A stretch of DNA of 64,000 bases, taken from the NCBI GenBank assembly GCA_946902875.1, contig OX336338.1:11895971-11959970 (forward strand), read 5' to 3'. A program made the translations under genes and the position numbers. The notes below the pieces were generated by a model. It was not told where the DNA came from and made no database searches. It was given only the letters and a program-made list of their open reading frames with translations. Below are positions 55,046 to 64,000 of the stretch, in pieces (position 1 is the stretch's first letter; each line of letters opens with the position of its first letter). This stretch comes from Nematopogon swammerdamellus (taxonomy: Eukaryota > Arthropoda > Insecta > Lepidoptera > Adelidae).

Positions 55046-56657
55046 CCTTCAATGAGCGTCAATAAGGTGTAGTGTAAAGTTTGCAGAGGTTGTTGTACTG
55101 TCTTCAATTGAGTGGAATCGCTAAATTAACACGTCCCCGATGAGCTCGACGAGACACCTCGCTGTGATCATCTGCGTCGACTCGCACCTGCGGTTTTCCA
55201 GTTATGAAATGAGTATGAGCCCTAGTGGATCCCTAAAAGATTCGGACGTGACCTCGGAAGGACCTGCATCGCAGCGGGGTGACGTCAGCCGTCGAGGTGA
55301 CTTAGTCGCAGATGGACCAGTTTTTTGTGCACTGTCCAAATTGGCGTTTGATTTTATGCATATCCCGCGCCGCCGCGCCGCCGCTGTTGCGTTGAGGGCA
55401 TTTGTAGCCGAAGGACAAGACGCTGTGGTCTCTCCATCTACAGCATTCGTGTCGGAGCAGTCTGCCGATCTACCGATAAATCTAACAGTGTAATTATTGT
55501 TTCCCAGAAGGAGTGCCATCGAAATAAATGTGAGCTTATAAAACACCCAAGGTTTTAGGGTAAAGATTTAGGGTCATCTGGAAGCACGGTGTTAAATTGG
55601 CAGCTGTAAATGTTTTGTTGGTACAACAAAGAAAGGACAACGACATGCGACATGTAGATTGCGCGCTACCAGCAAAACTGAAAATTATATTATACGAGTT
55701 AGTTCGACACTCGCTGATTGATTCTGCAGTGGCAAACAACTGATCACGTCAATGCATCGGAAATTCGTATCACAGCATCGGCCAGTTCTGTTAATTTGAA
55801 TACAACACCTCGGCCACGACACACTTGGTAATGTTTAATGGATCGATTTCGAAGAGCAGAGGCAGGCGCGGCAGCAGCATTCTCGAAGTGGGTCAAGGAA
55901 CTATTCCCCTTGCGGACTCCTTGAGACGGCACAAGGGCAGTCGGCGAACAGCATCTCACATGCAATGCTTGTTTTTTCGTTTCGAATCAAATCATTTGTA
56001 TTTATGTCCCCGTACTATAACTATGTTTGAAGCTCAATCAAGTGACGCAGAGCCGCCTGCGCAGTGCGCGCGGCCTGCATCTGCGCATTCTTTTGTTCAT
56101 TTGTTATCGACATTTGGATTGCAGCGACACCCGTGAGCGACACTATTGTATCGAAAAGATGTAACGTTGAACAAGTCTATGATATGGATATCCTAACGAA
56201 TGAAGCGTAAAATCTGAAACGTCCGAGGCGCCGCCGCCGCCGCCGCCGCCGCCATCCACCGCCTCCTCCGCGCGCTGCCTCCGTTGATTCCTATGTTCGC
56301 CTATAACGCGAGAACTAAGTAGGTACTCAATAAACTCTCATGAAATTTTCACTGACTTTTTGTGGCACATCTAGATGAATGGAACCAATGGGAATTTGAA
56401 GGTACTTTATTTATTCGTAGAGTTGTACCAATCCGGACCCTACACCTAGGAAGGTAAAGATAGGGACCAAAAGTTCTGCGAGGAATTCGAACCACGGCGA
56501 GTCTTAACGGTCGGCGACCGACCGCACCCGACATTGTTGAACTTCGACGATCGATTCGACGGTCGTGATTATGCACCACCGACCGAGCAGTAACTAATAT
56601 GTAATCTGTGACCGAGCTACCGAGACTGAACATCAATACTTACCTACTAATAATAAA
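55046..56657. other. Unassigned; long frames on both strands at 55.2-55.5 kb
   Basis: Frames at 55140-55493 (plus) and 55546-55202 (minus) overlap. The minus frame starts near a hydrophobic stretch (MALLLG) and lies upstream of exon A, so part of it could be an earlier exon, but only a weak donor (atcg|gtagat) is available. A CCG run is at 56230-56262. No other structure. Confidence 0.35.
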
Positions 56658-57035
56658 TCTGTAAGGGATGGTCATGGAGTAAGTTACTTTGTTTTATGAG
56701 ATACTGCATGTGTAGACTCTATGTATGACACTAAAACTAATTGACGATTTTTAGAAATCCTTTCTGTATTTATGTTCCTCCATAACTCTTAAACCGATCA
56801 TCCGAAATCGATTAAACTTAATACAAGCATATTTAACTATGCGTGACACAAAAGATACTAAATAAAATTCAGTTCCGGTTACGCTAATATGTGGCTCTCA
56901 TAAAAACCGAATTGTTCCGCGCGCCAAAATAAAGGTAACGCAAGAACGCAGCTCGGCCTTCTTTCTTATTCACTTACTTACTTTCTTCTATTTAACTACG
57001 AATTTCACGCGAGCGAAGCCGCGGGCAAAGGCTAG
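56658..57035 (+). mobile_element. Short Helitron-like element
   Basis: Starts 'tctgtaagggatgg' after A. It ends with 'cacgcgagcgaagccgcggg' followed by 'caaaggctag' before T (57032-57035). The interior has no coding capacity and a single piece of the array sequence ('gaacgcagctcggccttc') near 56944. The 5' limit is less certain than the 3' end. Confidence 0.5.
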
Positions 57036-57435
57036 TATTATAATAAGTATTTTCAATGCGTTCAAGAGTGTTATCAAGTCGCGTTTCTACCTGATTGTAA
57101 CTGAGGACAAATATTTTGTACTGCGGCAATGTTGAACATTTTCAGTTTTAATCTTCCCGGTCATTTCCCGGTGGAAAAACGACGAATAGTTTCAAAAAGT
57201 CAAGACAAAACTGCCTTTATATACTTACGCGTCTCTTTACGAGCATGCCAATGTGATTTGGACTATTGAGGTTAGGTGGCGCATGTATGCGACAATGGTC
57301 ATCTGATAAAAGTTCTCTCACGGGGAAATTAACAAATTCGGCTAAACAACCTTCCTCGGAATTCATGAGCTTGGCGAATATGGCGTCGACCAACTTGTAG
57401 TCAAATGTGGCAGTGTCCGTGGTTGCCTTGGACCA
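57036..57435. other. No gene seen
   Basis: Unassigned AT-rich DNA of mixed composition. Confidence 0.35.
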
Positions 57436-57439
57436 AGTT

Positions 57440-57870
57440 ATAAAAAGAGGGGTGTTATAAGTTTAACGTGTGTGTATGGGTGTGTCTGTTTGTGGCATCG
57501 TAAGTAGCTCCCAAACGGATGGCCCGATTTGGATGCGGTTTTTTTTATTAGAAAGCTGGTTTAATCGGGATGGTTGTTAGCGGGATGTAGCTAAGTTTAT
57601 AATCAAGTAATCAAGTAATTAAGTAATCAAAAAAATTATTATCTTAAAAAGTTGACCGATTTGCATCCATTTTTTTTTAAAGCCATAAAAGTTAAATTAC
57701 AAATAAAAAAAACCCCGACCCTTAAAAAGTAAAAGATAATTTCCGTTTACTTAAAGGAGTCGGGGGACCGCTAAGTAAATAAAATATAAAACTCAGACCT
57801 GCGCGGGAATTTACTTAGCGGTCCCCCGACTCCTTTAAGTAAACGGAAATATTTTTTGAAAAGTTCGAGG
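57440..57870 (+). repeat. Dispersed repeat with terminal hairpin (copy 3)
   Basis: 'agaggggtgttataagttta' and 'gtggcatcgtaagtagctcc' at the start. The inverted pair 'acttaaaggagtcgggggac'/'gtcccccgactcctttaagt' is near the end. It is nearly collinear with 18145-18615. Confidence 0.85.
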
Positions 57871-57924
57871 GTAAGTATTGCGAAAATAAATAATACACAA
57901 CATTGATATCAACTAAGTGTCGGT

Positions 57925-58215
57925 ACTTAAAAATAATAGCCCCATTGCATCTCTCCCTGTGCATGTCGTAAAAGGCGATTAAGCGATAAGGACAAGATGC
58001 CGTGCATAAGGGCGACAGGATTACCACCTCTCACCTTGGCACGGTCCTTCCTTCCACCGGGTCAAGTAGCAGGTGGGTCTTCGTGCCTAGCTGCTTGATA
58101 CTTATCTTGTTCTAATACTTTGCTAAATATGGTGGTCGGTGTTGTGCTGTAATTTACGCAGCACAACACCGATTACTCTGCTTACTTCGACTGTCGGGAT
58201 ACAGCGTGTAGTTTG
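57925..58215 (+). repeat. Dispersed repeat, 'gtgctgtaatttac' family
   Basis: 'gtgcatgtcgtaaaaggcga', 'caccttggcacggtccttcc', 'ggtgttgtgctgtaatttac' and 'gcagcacaacaccgattact' in order. Confidence 0.8.
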
Positions 58216-60097
58216 TATTTATGTATATATAATTAATTATTGATTCCTTGAAGCCGATCAAGGTACTGGAGTGGAGACCGCACCGTGCGTGCATTGCTTT
58301 TGCATCAAGAATACGAGAGAAAGACAAACTGCAGACGAACATTGCATTTTCCTATATTGTCTCATTACTTATGTTAACATGGTGTAGGTAGGTAAAATGG
58401 GCGCTATTGACAAACGTGTTTGAGGAATCGTTGTCCTCTCGCAACCTCTCTAGAGGCAATATCAGAGGGTCAGTAACTTCACACCGCTCACCGACCTACC
58501 TACTCATTCTGACTTTACTTACAGCTCACCTATATTATGTAGTTATATACATATATGAGAGGTTTGTACGAAACATTAATTAGAAGCTATCAGCGGCAAA
58601 AAGCTAATTTTAATATAAATTATTATAATTTTAAAAGGAAACTATAAAACAAAAAACTTCTTAAATAAAACAATATAAGTTTTTATTTTTAACCAGGACA
58701 AGTCCTAAAATTCAACGTTTGTCCTGGTGAAAAATAAAAAAATAAATTCTTTAATATTACGAAATTGAGTACTTACTTAAGTTTAGTAATTTTAAGTACT
58801 TATAGTTCATACAACGCTACATTTAAAGTTACTTTTAAAAATTGGTAAGGTAAGAGCGCCTAATTTCGTGATAAGAGAAAAACGGCACCTAAAGTCGAGT
58901 AGTAAATGGTAGGTAAATGGTAGTAGTAAATATTTCTTAAATTCTGTACACTTCTTCTACTCGAAAAATCGTAAAAAAGTGAAACACAAAAAGTCGCATA
59001 AGTTCTAAATGCCTGTGTACCGTGGGGCACTCGAACAAAAAATCGCTCTAAAGCGGTACGGATCTTTATAGTTTATAATAATAAAAATTTATGCAACGTT
59101 TTTACCTTGTATGATACTAATATTATCCTCTGTCCAATATTGCTGAATGTATACATGTTTCAAGAAGACGTCCTATTATTTTGTACTTCATAGAAAGTAC
59201 GTTTCACGTGTTTTGGCGCGCAAACAGTATAGAACATGCTGCACGACCGACATCGACGCGATCTCTCTCAAGCCACAACAAAGTTAGATAAAAAAAAATA
59301 CGGTTTATTTAGGGTTTGCTAAAAATACGGTTTTATTCCCTGAGAAATTGTCCATTTTTTGAGTTGAAGAAGTGTGGTAGAGTCGTATATAATTTTGGAA
59401 ATATCAAGGAATTAAATACAAATATCTCGCCTTTAGGTGCTTCTTTTCTGTTACCGCAAACCTAGGCGCTCTTATATCACTTCCTACTGTACTACTCGAC
59501 CACTATCAAATATAGCATGATGTTACACAAATGTCAACAATACAAAAACATCACAGATCATAATTATTGGTGAAAACCCTCTATAAATTGGCTTAGTGGT
59601 TTTCGCGTAAATCGCATGATTTGAATATTTTTACGACTCCATTCACTTCCGACTCCACTACTCAGCTCATGTGAGCAATAGGGTGATGATATATATAGCC
59701 TATGCAATGGCGGAGATATGTCACATTACATTACCTATGTAACCGCAAGCAAATAGGTTGAGCCGTTCTTGAGTTATTATAAGCGAACATACATGCATAC
59801 ATAATATGTTTATATATACATATATGTATATAATATATACAATACATTAACATATATTATATACAATATACAGTCATACGCAAAGACGGCAGAACTTGAA
59901 TCTTAAAATATGTACAAAGGGGTAGGGAGACGGATGGGGAAGAAGGAAGACTGTCGAAACGTGGTCGGAGTCGGACGGAACCGGTCCGGTGGATTGCGAT
60001 CAGGTCCGTACTGGAACTGTTTGTATGATTTGTATTAATTTGGTACATTGAACTATTCGTTTCATTTCTTTACAAATAGTTTTTTTTTTCAAAATAC
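58216..60097. other. No gene seen; one hairpin
   Basis: AT-rich. An imperfect hairpin at about 58678-58750 has an 'accaggacaa'/'ttgtcctggt' core flanked by T-rich and A-rich arms. Nothing else is recognisable. Confidence 0.4.
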
Positions 60098-60222
60098 AGT
60101 AGGCGCTCGGTAATCCGGCGCTCGACGGTCCGGCACGCCCAGTAGTCTGGCATTTTTAGCCTCAGCTGACCCGCTCTATAATCCGGCACTACTGCCGGAT
60201 TATAGAGCGGGGGGATTCGGGT
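60098..60222. mobile_element. pogo/Tigger-like terminal fragment with perfect 18-bp hairpin
   Basis: 'cagtaggcgctcggtaatcc' begins like a pogo/Tigger terminal repeat (compare 1682). It is followed by 'ggcacgcccagtagtctgg' and then the exact inverted pair 60171-60188/60193-60210 ('ccgctctataatccggca'). It may be a collapsed element in which two ends have been brought together. Confidence 0.5.
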
Positions 60223-60738
60223 TAGCATAGCAAAATTTGCTCTCGCGCTCAGTCCGGCCCCGACATTGACAGCGAAACTAGGCGTCTGTTTTTTTTTTTA
60301 CATTAAAAATGTCTCTTGGTTCGTTACAGTATAGGCCCCGATTTCTGGAAAAAGTGCGATCCCCTTATATCTCGGAGAGTTGTGAAGATATGATATTCAA
60401 ATAAGCTCAAAAGACGCGTATTCATGAGAGCTGTAAGGTCCAAAAAGAATTATTTAAGAAAGTAAAAGACAAAAAAGTTATGGCCGAAATAGTGAAAAAA
60501 AAAATAAAATATTTCTGAATTTTGGAAACGAAATTTTGTCAGCTACAATTTGAGCCTAAAACAAAGACGATCGGGTTAAGGGTTTGCCCTGTAGCTCAAC
60601 CTTTTTGAAAAAATAAATTCACAGATTTCGTGCCTCACACGACTATCGAGCACATTGAAAATGAATCTACGGAATTCGAAAAAATATTATCGCTGAGCGA
60701 CACGAGAAAGTCGGGATAAGGAAAAGGTTAGTTGGGGT
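60223..60738. other. No gene seen
   Basis: AT-rich, without recognisable exons or repeats. Confidence 0.35.
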
Positions 60739-61075
60739 CTGATGATGGAGCCGGGAGGAAGCCATAGGAACTTCTAAACTACACATGATACATAAGCCCA
60801 TCGTGTTTGGGCTCGTTGGGTTTGTCTTCGCAAGTACTCTTGTCATATATGATGTCCAGGGTCCTGATGATGGAGCCGGAATGAAGCCATAGGAACTCCT
60901 AAACCACACCTGATAAATCGACCGTGTTTGGTCTCGCTGGATTTGTCTTCGCAAGTACTCTAGTCATATGTTATTTCCAGGGACCTGATGATGGAGCCGG
61001 AAGGAAGCCATAGGAACTCCTAAACTACACATGATAAATCCACCATATTTGGGCTCGTTGGATATATAGGAATAT
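60739..61075. repeat. Three tandem units of 122-125 bp
   Basis: 'ctgatgatggagccgg' starts each unit at 60739, 60864 and 60985. 'gaagccataggaac', 'actacacatgata' and 'gggctcgttgg' recur in the same order. The minus frame 60954-60667 is a repeat by-product. Confidence 0.9.
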
Positions 61076-61149
61076 AGGTATGGTTAGAAAATGAATTCAA
61101 CAAAATAAAAAAAAATTGGTTGTCTGTAAAGTCGGTTTACGGACGATAG

Positions 61150-61558
61150 TTTTACGTGATAACGTCATAAAGTGGTAAGACTACGCATGTCGTTTTTGTT
61201 ACGTTTGTATTTCCGAAAATAATTCTTAGGTGGTTATAAAAAAAACTAAAGACCCTAAAAAAATTTAAACACCGTAACATTGCTTAAAAAAGAAAAAAAA
61301 ACTAAAAAAAATTGAGAGATTCGAACCCATGGTAAAAAAATACAAATCCTACACTCTTACCACCGAGCCACGAAATCACATAAACGACCAAACAAATATC
61401 GGATTCCCTTGGTTCGCTTTCGGCTTGGGCCGATTGTGCCTCTCTATCGCTTGTTACGCGCTCTCGCTTGCACACACAGGCTCAGATGGAACGTGACATT
61501 TTTTCGTGCGTGCAGCCGGTGTTCATCAATTTATAAGACGTGACGTTATCACGTCAAA
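61150..61558. mobile_element. Inverted-repeat element carrying a tRNA-like segment
   Basis: 'tttacgtgataacgtca' near 61150-61167 and its inverse near 61541-61558 bound about 400 bp. A tRNA-like segment lies inside on the minus strand. Its length and lack of coding suggest a MITE or a SINE-bearing composite. The outer limits may extend further left. Confidence 0.45.
61313..61378 (-). repeat. tRNA-like segment with A and B boxes
   Basis: On the minus strand: A box 'tggctcggtgg' (61370-61360) followed by 'taagag', and B box 'ggttcgaatct' (61327-61317), 32 nt apart. The flanking acceptor-stem halves do not pair well and the anticodon region is T-rich, so I treat it as a tRNA-derived repeat and not as a working tRNA gene. 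Confidence 0.45.
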
Positions 61559-62182
61559 AATATTACATAGTATTTATGTTAGCATAATATTATGTCATTG
61601 CAGCGACTTTGTGCTCTATAATTTTTTTTCGAATGGTGGTTGTGTGATATGGATGCGCGCTGGGTGGGTGGTGCGTGTGGTGGGGTGGGATGGGGTGCAC
61701 TGGGGTGGTGCAGCAGCCACAGTGGTGCAGCGCTCGATGCGCGCGGGGCGGTGGCGCGGCGGCGCGACAGAGCGGAGGCGGGCGGCGCGGCAGAGCGGAG
61801 GCGGCGGCGCGGCGGAGGGGCGACGACGGGGCGCGGGGAGGGAGGTGCGCTCGCTCGACATTCAATCTACAACACAGCTCGACTCGACGCGAACGCGACG
61901 GTCAAGGTCGCGAGGCGATGCGTCGTTGTCCTCTGCTGTTTTGAATGAATGTGAGCACTATAGACACACGCGCGCTGGGTCAAATGCATCTAAATAAAAA
62001 AAAAGTACTGTTTATTTTTACTCGACTGCGAGCGAATGCAGAGGCTGTGTTTCGCTTTGATGTATGTAATATGAATGTATGAATGTATATTATGTAGTAT
62101 GTATGTATGGGTATATATATATGGTTGAATTTCTTTATTCGCTCGTATTTCCAAAACAGCTAAATTGATTTTCATGTACGAG
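61559..62182. other. GC-rich block and microsatellite-like tail
   Basis: 61640-61860 is rich in 'gcggcg'/'ggtgg' with frames open in several phases. It resembles the patch at 15780-16000. 62060-62125 is 'atgtatgta' repeat-like. No exon evidence. Confidence 0.35.
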
Positions 62183-63850
62183 GTGTAATGCGAGGTTTAC
62201 ACTCAGCCCTTGATACTGCTCCTCCCGCTGCCGCGATTATTACCCAAAATACTTCTGCGGCAGCATCGACGCGAGTATCGTGTTTACACTCAGCCCATGA
62301 TACTGCTCCTGCCGCTGCCGCGATTATTGCCCATGTTCACTCGTCATGGCGGACGAAGTTCTTGCGGCGAACTTCTTGCTTATGTAAAAATGTTTTGTAG
62401 CAATTAATAATTTCTATCAATCTAATAAAATAAATATAATTAAATACAATAATAATGAGTGTTTTTCGAACGCAGACAATACAAGCTCGACGAACGGCGG
62501 CGCGGGGGCAAGTGAGCGAGAGGGCTGAATGTGAACACGATACTCGCGTCGATGCTGCCAGTCCTTTGACTCCCGCACGAAAAACCGACAATTTCGGGAG
62601 CATCGGCAGCGCGAGCGGCATGACGAGTATCAGCGCGAGTATCGTGTTTACATTCTCGCGCTGCATACTGCCCTGCTCACTTCCCTGCCCTGTATGTAAA
62701 CCTCACTTTAAATTTGTCCAACTATTTGTTTCAACACCGCGCCGCGCGCCGCCCCAATAACATAATTAGTCAGTCAGCGGTGCAGAGCTTTTGATTTGAT
62801 TGGTCATACCAGTCCACCGGTCTTCCCACACTGTGCTCGGCCGCTTGTGTCGGATCCGTTTTTCTTCAAAACCTTTCGAGTAGGTAGCTGGCATCATTGT
62901 CTAGAGCTTAAAAAGACGATTTCAAAAACATATTATGCGAGGTTTACACTCAGCCCTACAGGGCAGGGAAGTGAGCAGGGCAGTATGCATCGCGAGAATG
63001 TAAACACGATACTCGCGCTGATTCTCGTCATGCCGCTCGCGCTGCCGATGCTCCCGAAATTGTCGGTTTTTGTCAAAGGACTGGCAGTATGAGCGCGAGT
63101 ACATATCGTGTTCACATTCAGCCCGTTCGCTCACTTGCCTCCGCGCCGCCGTTCGTCGAGCTTGTCTTGTGTGCGTTCGAAAAACACTCATTATTATTGT
63201 GTTTAATTATATTTATTTTATTAGATTGATAGAAATTATTTATTGCTACAAAACATGTTTACATAAACAAGTTAAAGTAATACATTAGGGGCAAAGGTGG
63301 GCTTATCCCTTGCGGAGATTTCTCCTAATCAACCTTTGGATGTTGAGAGTCGTATGTTGTGAAATATACATATTAAGTAGGTTGTGTGTGTGAGTGAGTG
63401 TGCGTATAATATAAAATACCTATAATATACATAATAAATATAAAATATACATAACATACTACATATAAGCAATATAAGTACGAACTAGTAAATTAAAAAG
63501 TATATACATACATGAATACATATGAGATATAGTTTACATATAGAGATATATATATAAATATATACATACTATTTTATTAGGTAGGTTATATTATATTATA
63601 TTTTATTAGGTAATTTTAAATATCAACTACTGTATTTAAATTATGGAAATAATGACCAAATTCAGTTCGAAGTTCGCCGCAAGAACTTCGTCCGCGAACA
63701 TGGGCAATAATCGCGGCAGCGTCAGGAGCAGTATCATGGGCTGAGTGTAAACACGATACTCGCGTCGATGCTGCCGCAGAAGTATTTTGGGCAATAATCG
63801 CGGCAGCGGGAGGAGCAGTAACAAGGGCTGAGTGTAAACCTCGCATTACA
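62183..63850. mobile_element. Large foldback element, 1.67 kb
   Basis: The outer sequence 'gtgtaatgcgaggtttacac' at 62183 has its exact inverse ending at 63850. From there about 500 bp of the left arm (62183-62700) match the right arm in inverted order: 62183-62400 with 63660-63850, and 62395-62700 with 62937-63260. The right arm contains an extra AT-rich insert at about 63285-63655. The central spacer is about 62705-62935. Two sub-units of the left arm ('ctcagccc...gatactgctc') repeat directly. Frames seen here mirror each other on both strands and encode no transposase. Confidence 0.85.
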
Positions 63851-63954
63851 CATCATGTTTTAGAAAATAAAATAATTATTAAATGAGTATTTTCAAAACC
63901 CGACTGCTAATAAAAATTAAGGAAACAATGAAGAAGCTGTGGAAAGTGCTTTTT
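63851..63954. other. Flank of the foldback element
   Basis: 'catgttttag' just after the right end resembles 'catgtacgag' just before the left end (7 of 10), a possible worn target duplication. Confidence 0.25.
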
Positions 63955-64000
63955 TTTTTTTTATGTAATCCGGTATGGGTGGCTGAGTCGGAGAGGCCAA
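63955..64000 (+). repeat. SINE-like dispersed repeat, cut by window end
   Basis: T-run, then 'atgtaatccggtatgggtgg' and 'ctgagtcggagaggccaa'. It is the plus-strand partner of 255-400. Confidence 0.6.

Noticed and set aside
55202..55546. 114-codon minus frame upstream of exon A
   Set aside because: Possible early exon, but the only donor that fits the phase is weak and an overlapping plus frame is equally long. Left undecided.
56470..56500. 'ggttcgaattcc' resembling a tRNA B box (minus)
   Set aside because: No A box at a suitable distance and no stem pairing.
61590..61997. Gly/Ala/Arg-rich frames on both strands
   Set aside because: GC-rich composition artefact, several phases open at once.
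62188..63846. Mirrored frames with AAAIIAQNTSAAAST-type text
   Set aside because: Same peptide from both arms of the foldback; reflects the inverted repeat and not a gene.

Overview
The window looks like nuclear DNA from a moth or butterfly (Lepidoptera). It is mostly non-coding and AT-rich, with GC-rich patches. It is saturated with dispersed repeats of types common in lepidopteran genomes: copies ending in 'gactcgcacttggccgg', and elements ending 'gaagccgcgggcaa...ctagt'. The DNA looks like large introns and intergenic sequence filled by transposons. I cannot name the species.

Host genes. The best coding evidence is on the minus strand. The terminal exon (17089-16186) has a stop codon and a poly(A) signal; the preceding exon (18063-17896) joins it in a matching phase. 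Further upstream on the same strand, exon-like segments at 54954-54718, 54506-54377, 51278-51071 and 37745-37616 have consensus donors, and A to B, B to C and C to D join in compatible phases. They may be one large gene, but the link from 37.6 kb to 18.1 kb is not phase-compatible without at least one unseen exon. I recognise no family for these proteins. On the plus strand a small two-exon transcript (about 5.4-6.4 kb) would encode a 31-residue peptide with a CxxC-x4-CxxC motif.

Mobile elements, left to right. 1.68-4.51 kb: pogo/Tigger-like inverted-repeat element holding a broken non-LTR reverse transcriptase. 4.74-5.04 kb: TATG microsatellite. 6.7-6.9 kb: retroelement C-terminal fragment. 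7.28-8.93 kb: P-superfamily-like element with 27-bp terminal inverted repeats, a 7-8 bp target duplication, an empty-site paralogue and a surviving THAP-domain first exon; a matching excision-type footprint lies at 41.4 kb. 13.6-15.7 kb and, inverted, 51.6-54.0 kb: Helitron-like elements with internal 60-70 bp arrays in opposing orientation; the second carries a retroelement fragment at its centre. 27.8-32.0 kb: foldback element with a 95-bp repeat, interrupted by an R1-clade retrotransposon whose reverse transcriptase has a single in-frame stop. 38.5-39.1 kb: 302-bp tandem duplication. 45.0-45.3 kb: Penelope-type GIY-YIG remnant. 48.1 kb: hairpin with arms of about 87 nt. 62.2-63.9 kb: 1.67-kb foldback element.

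The remainder is made of truncated LINE 3' tails, short foldback elements, SINE-like pieces and unassigned AT-rich DNA. I see no rRNA genes, CRISPR arrays, operons or prokaryotic features. The most distinctive system is the P-like/THAP element together with its footprint.
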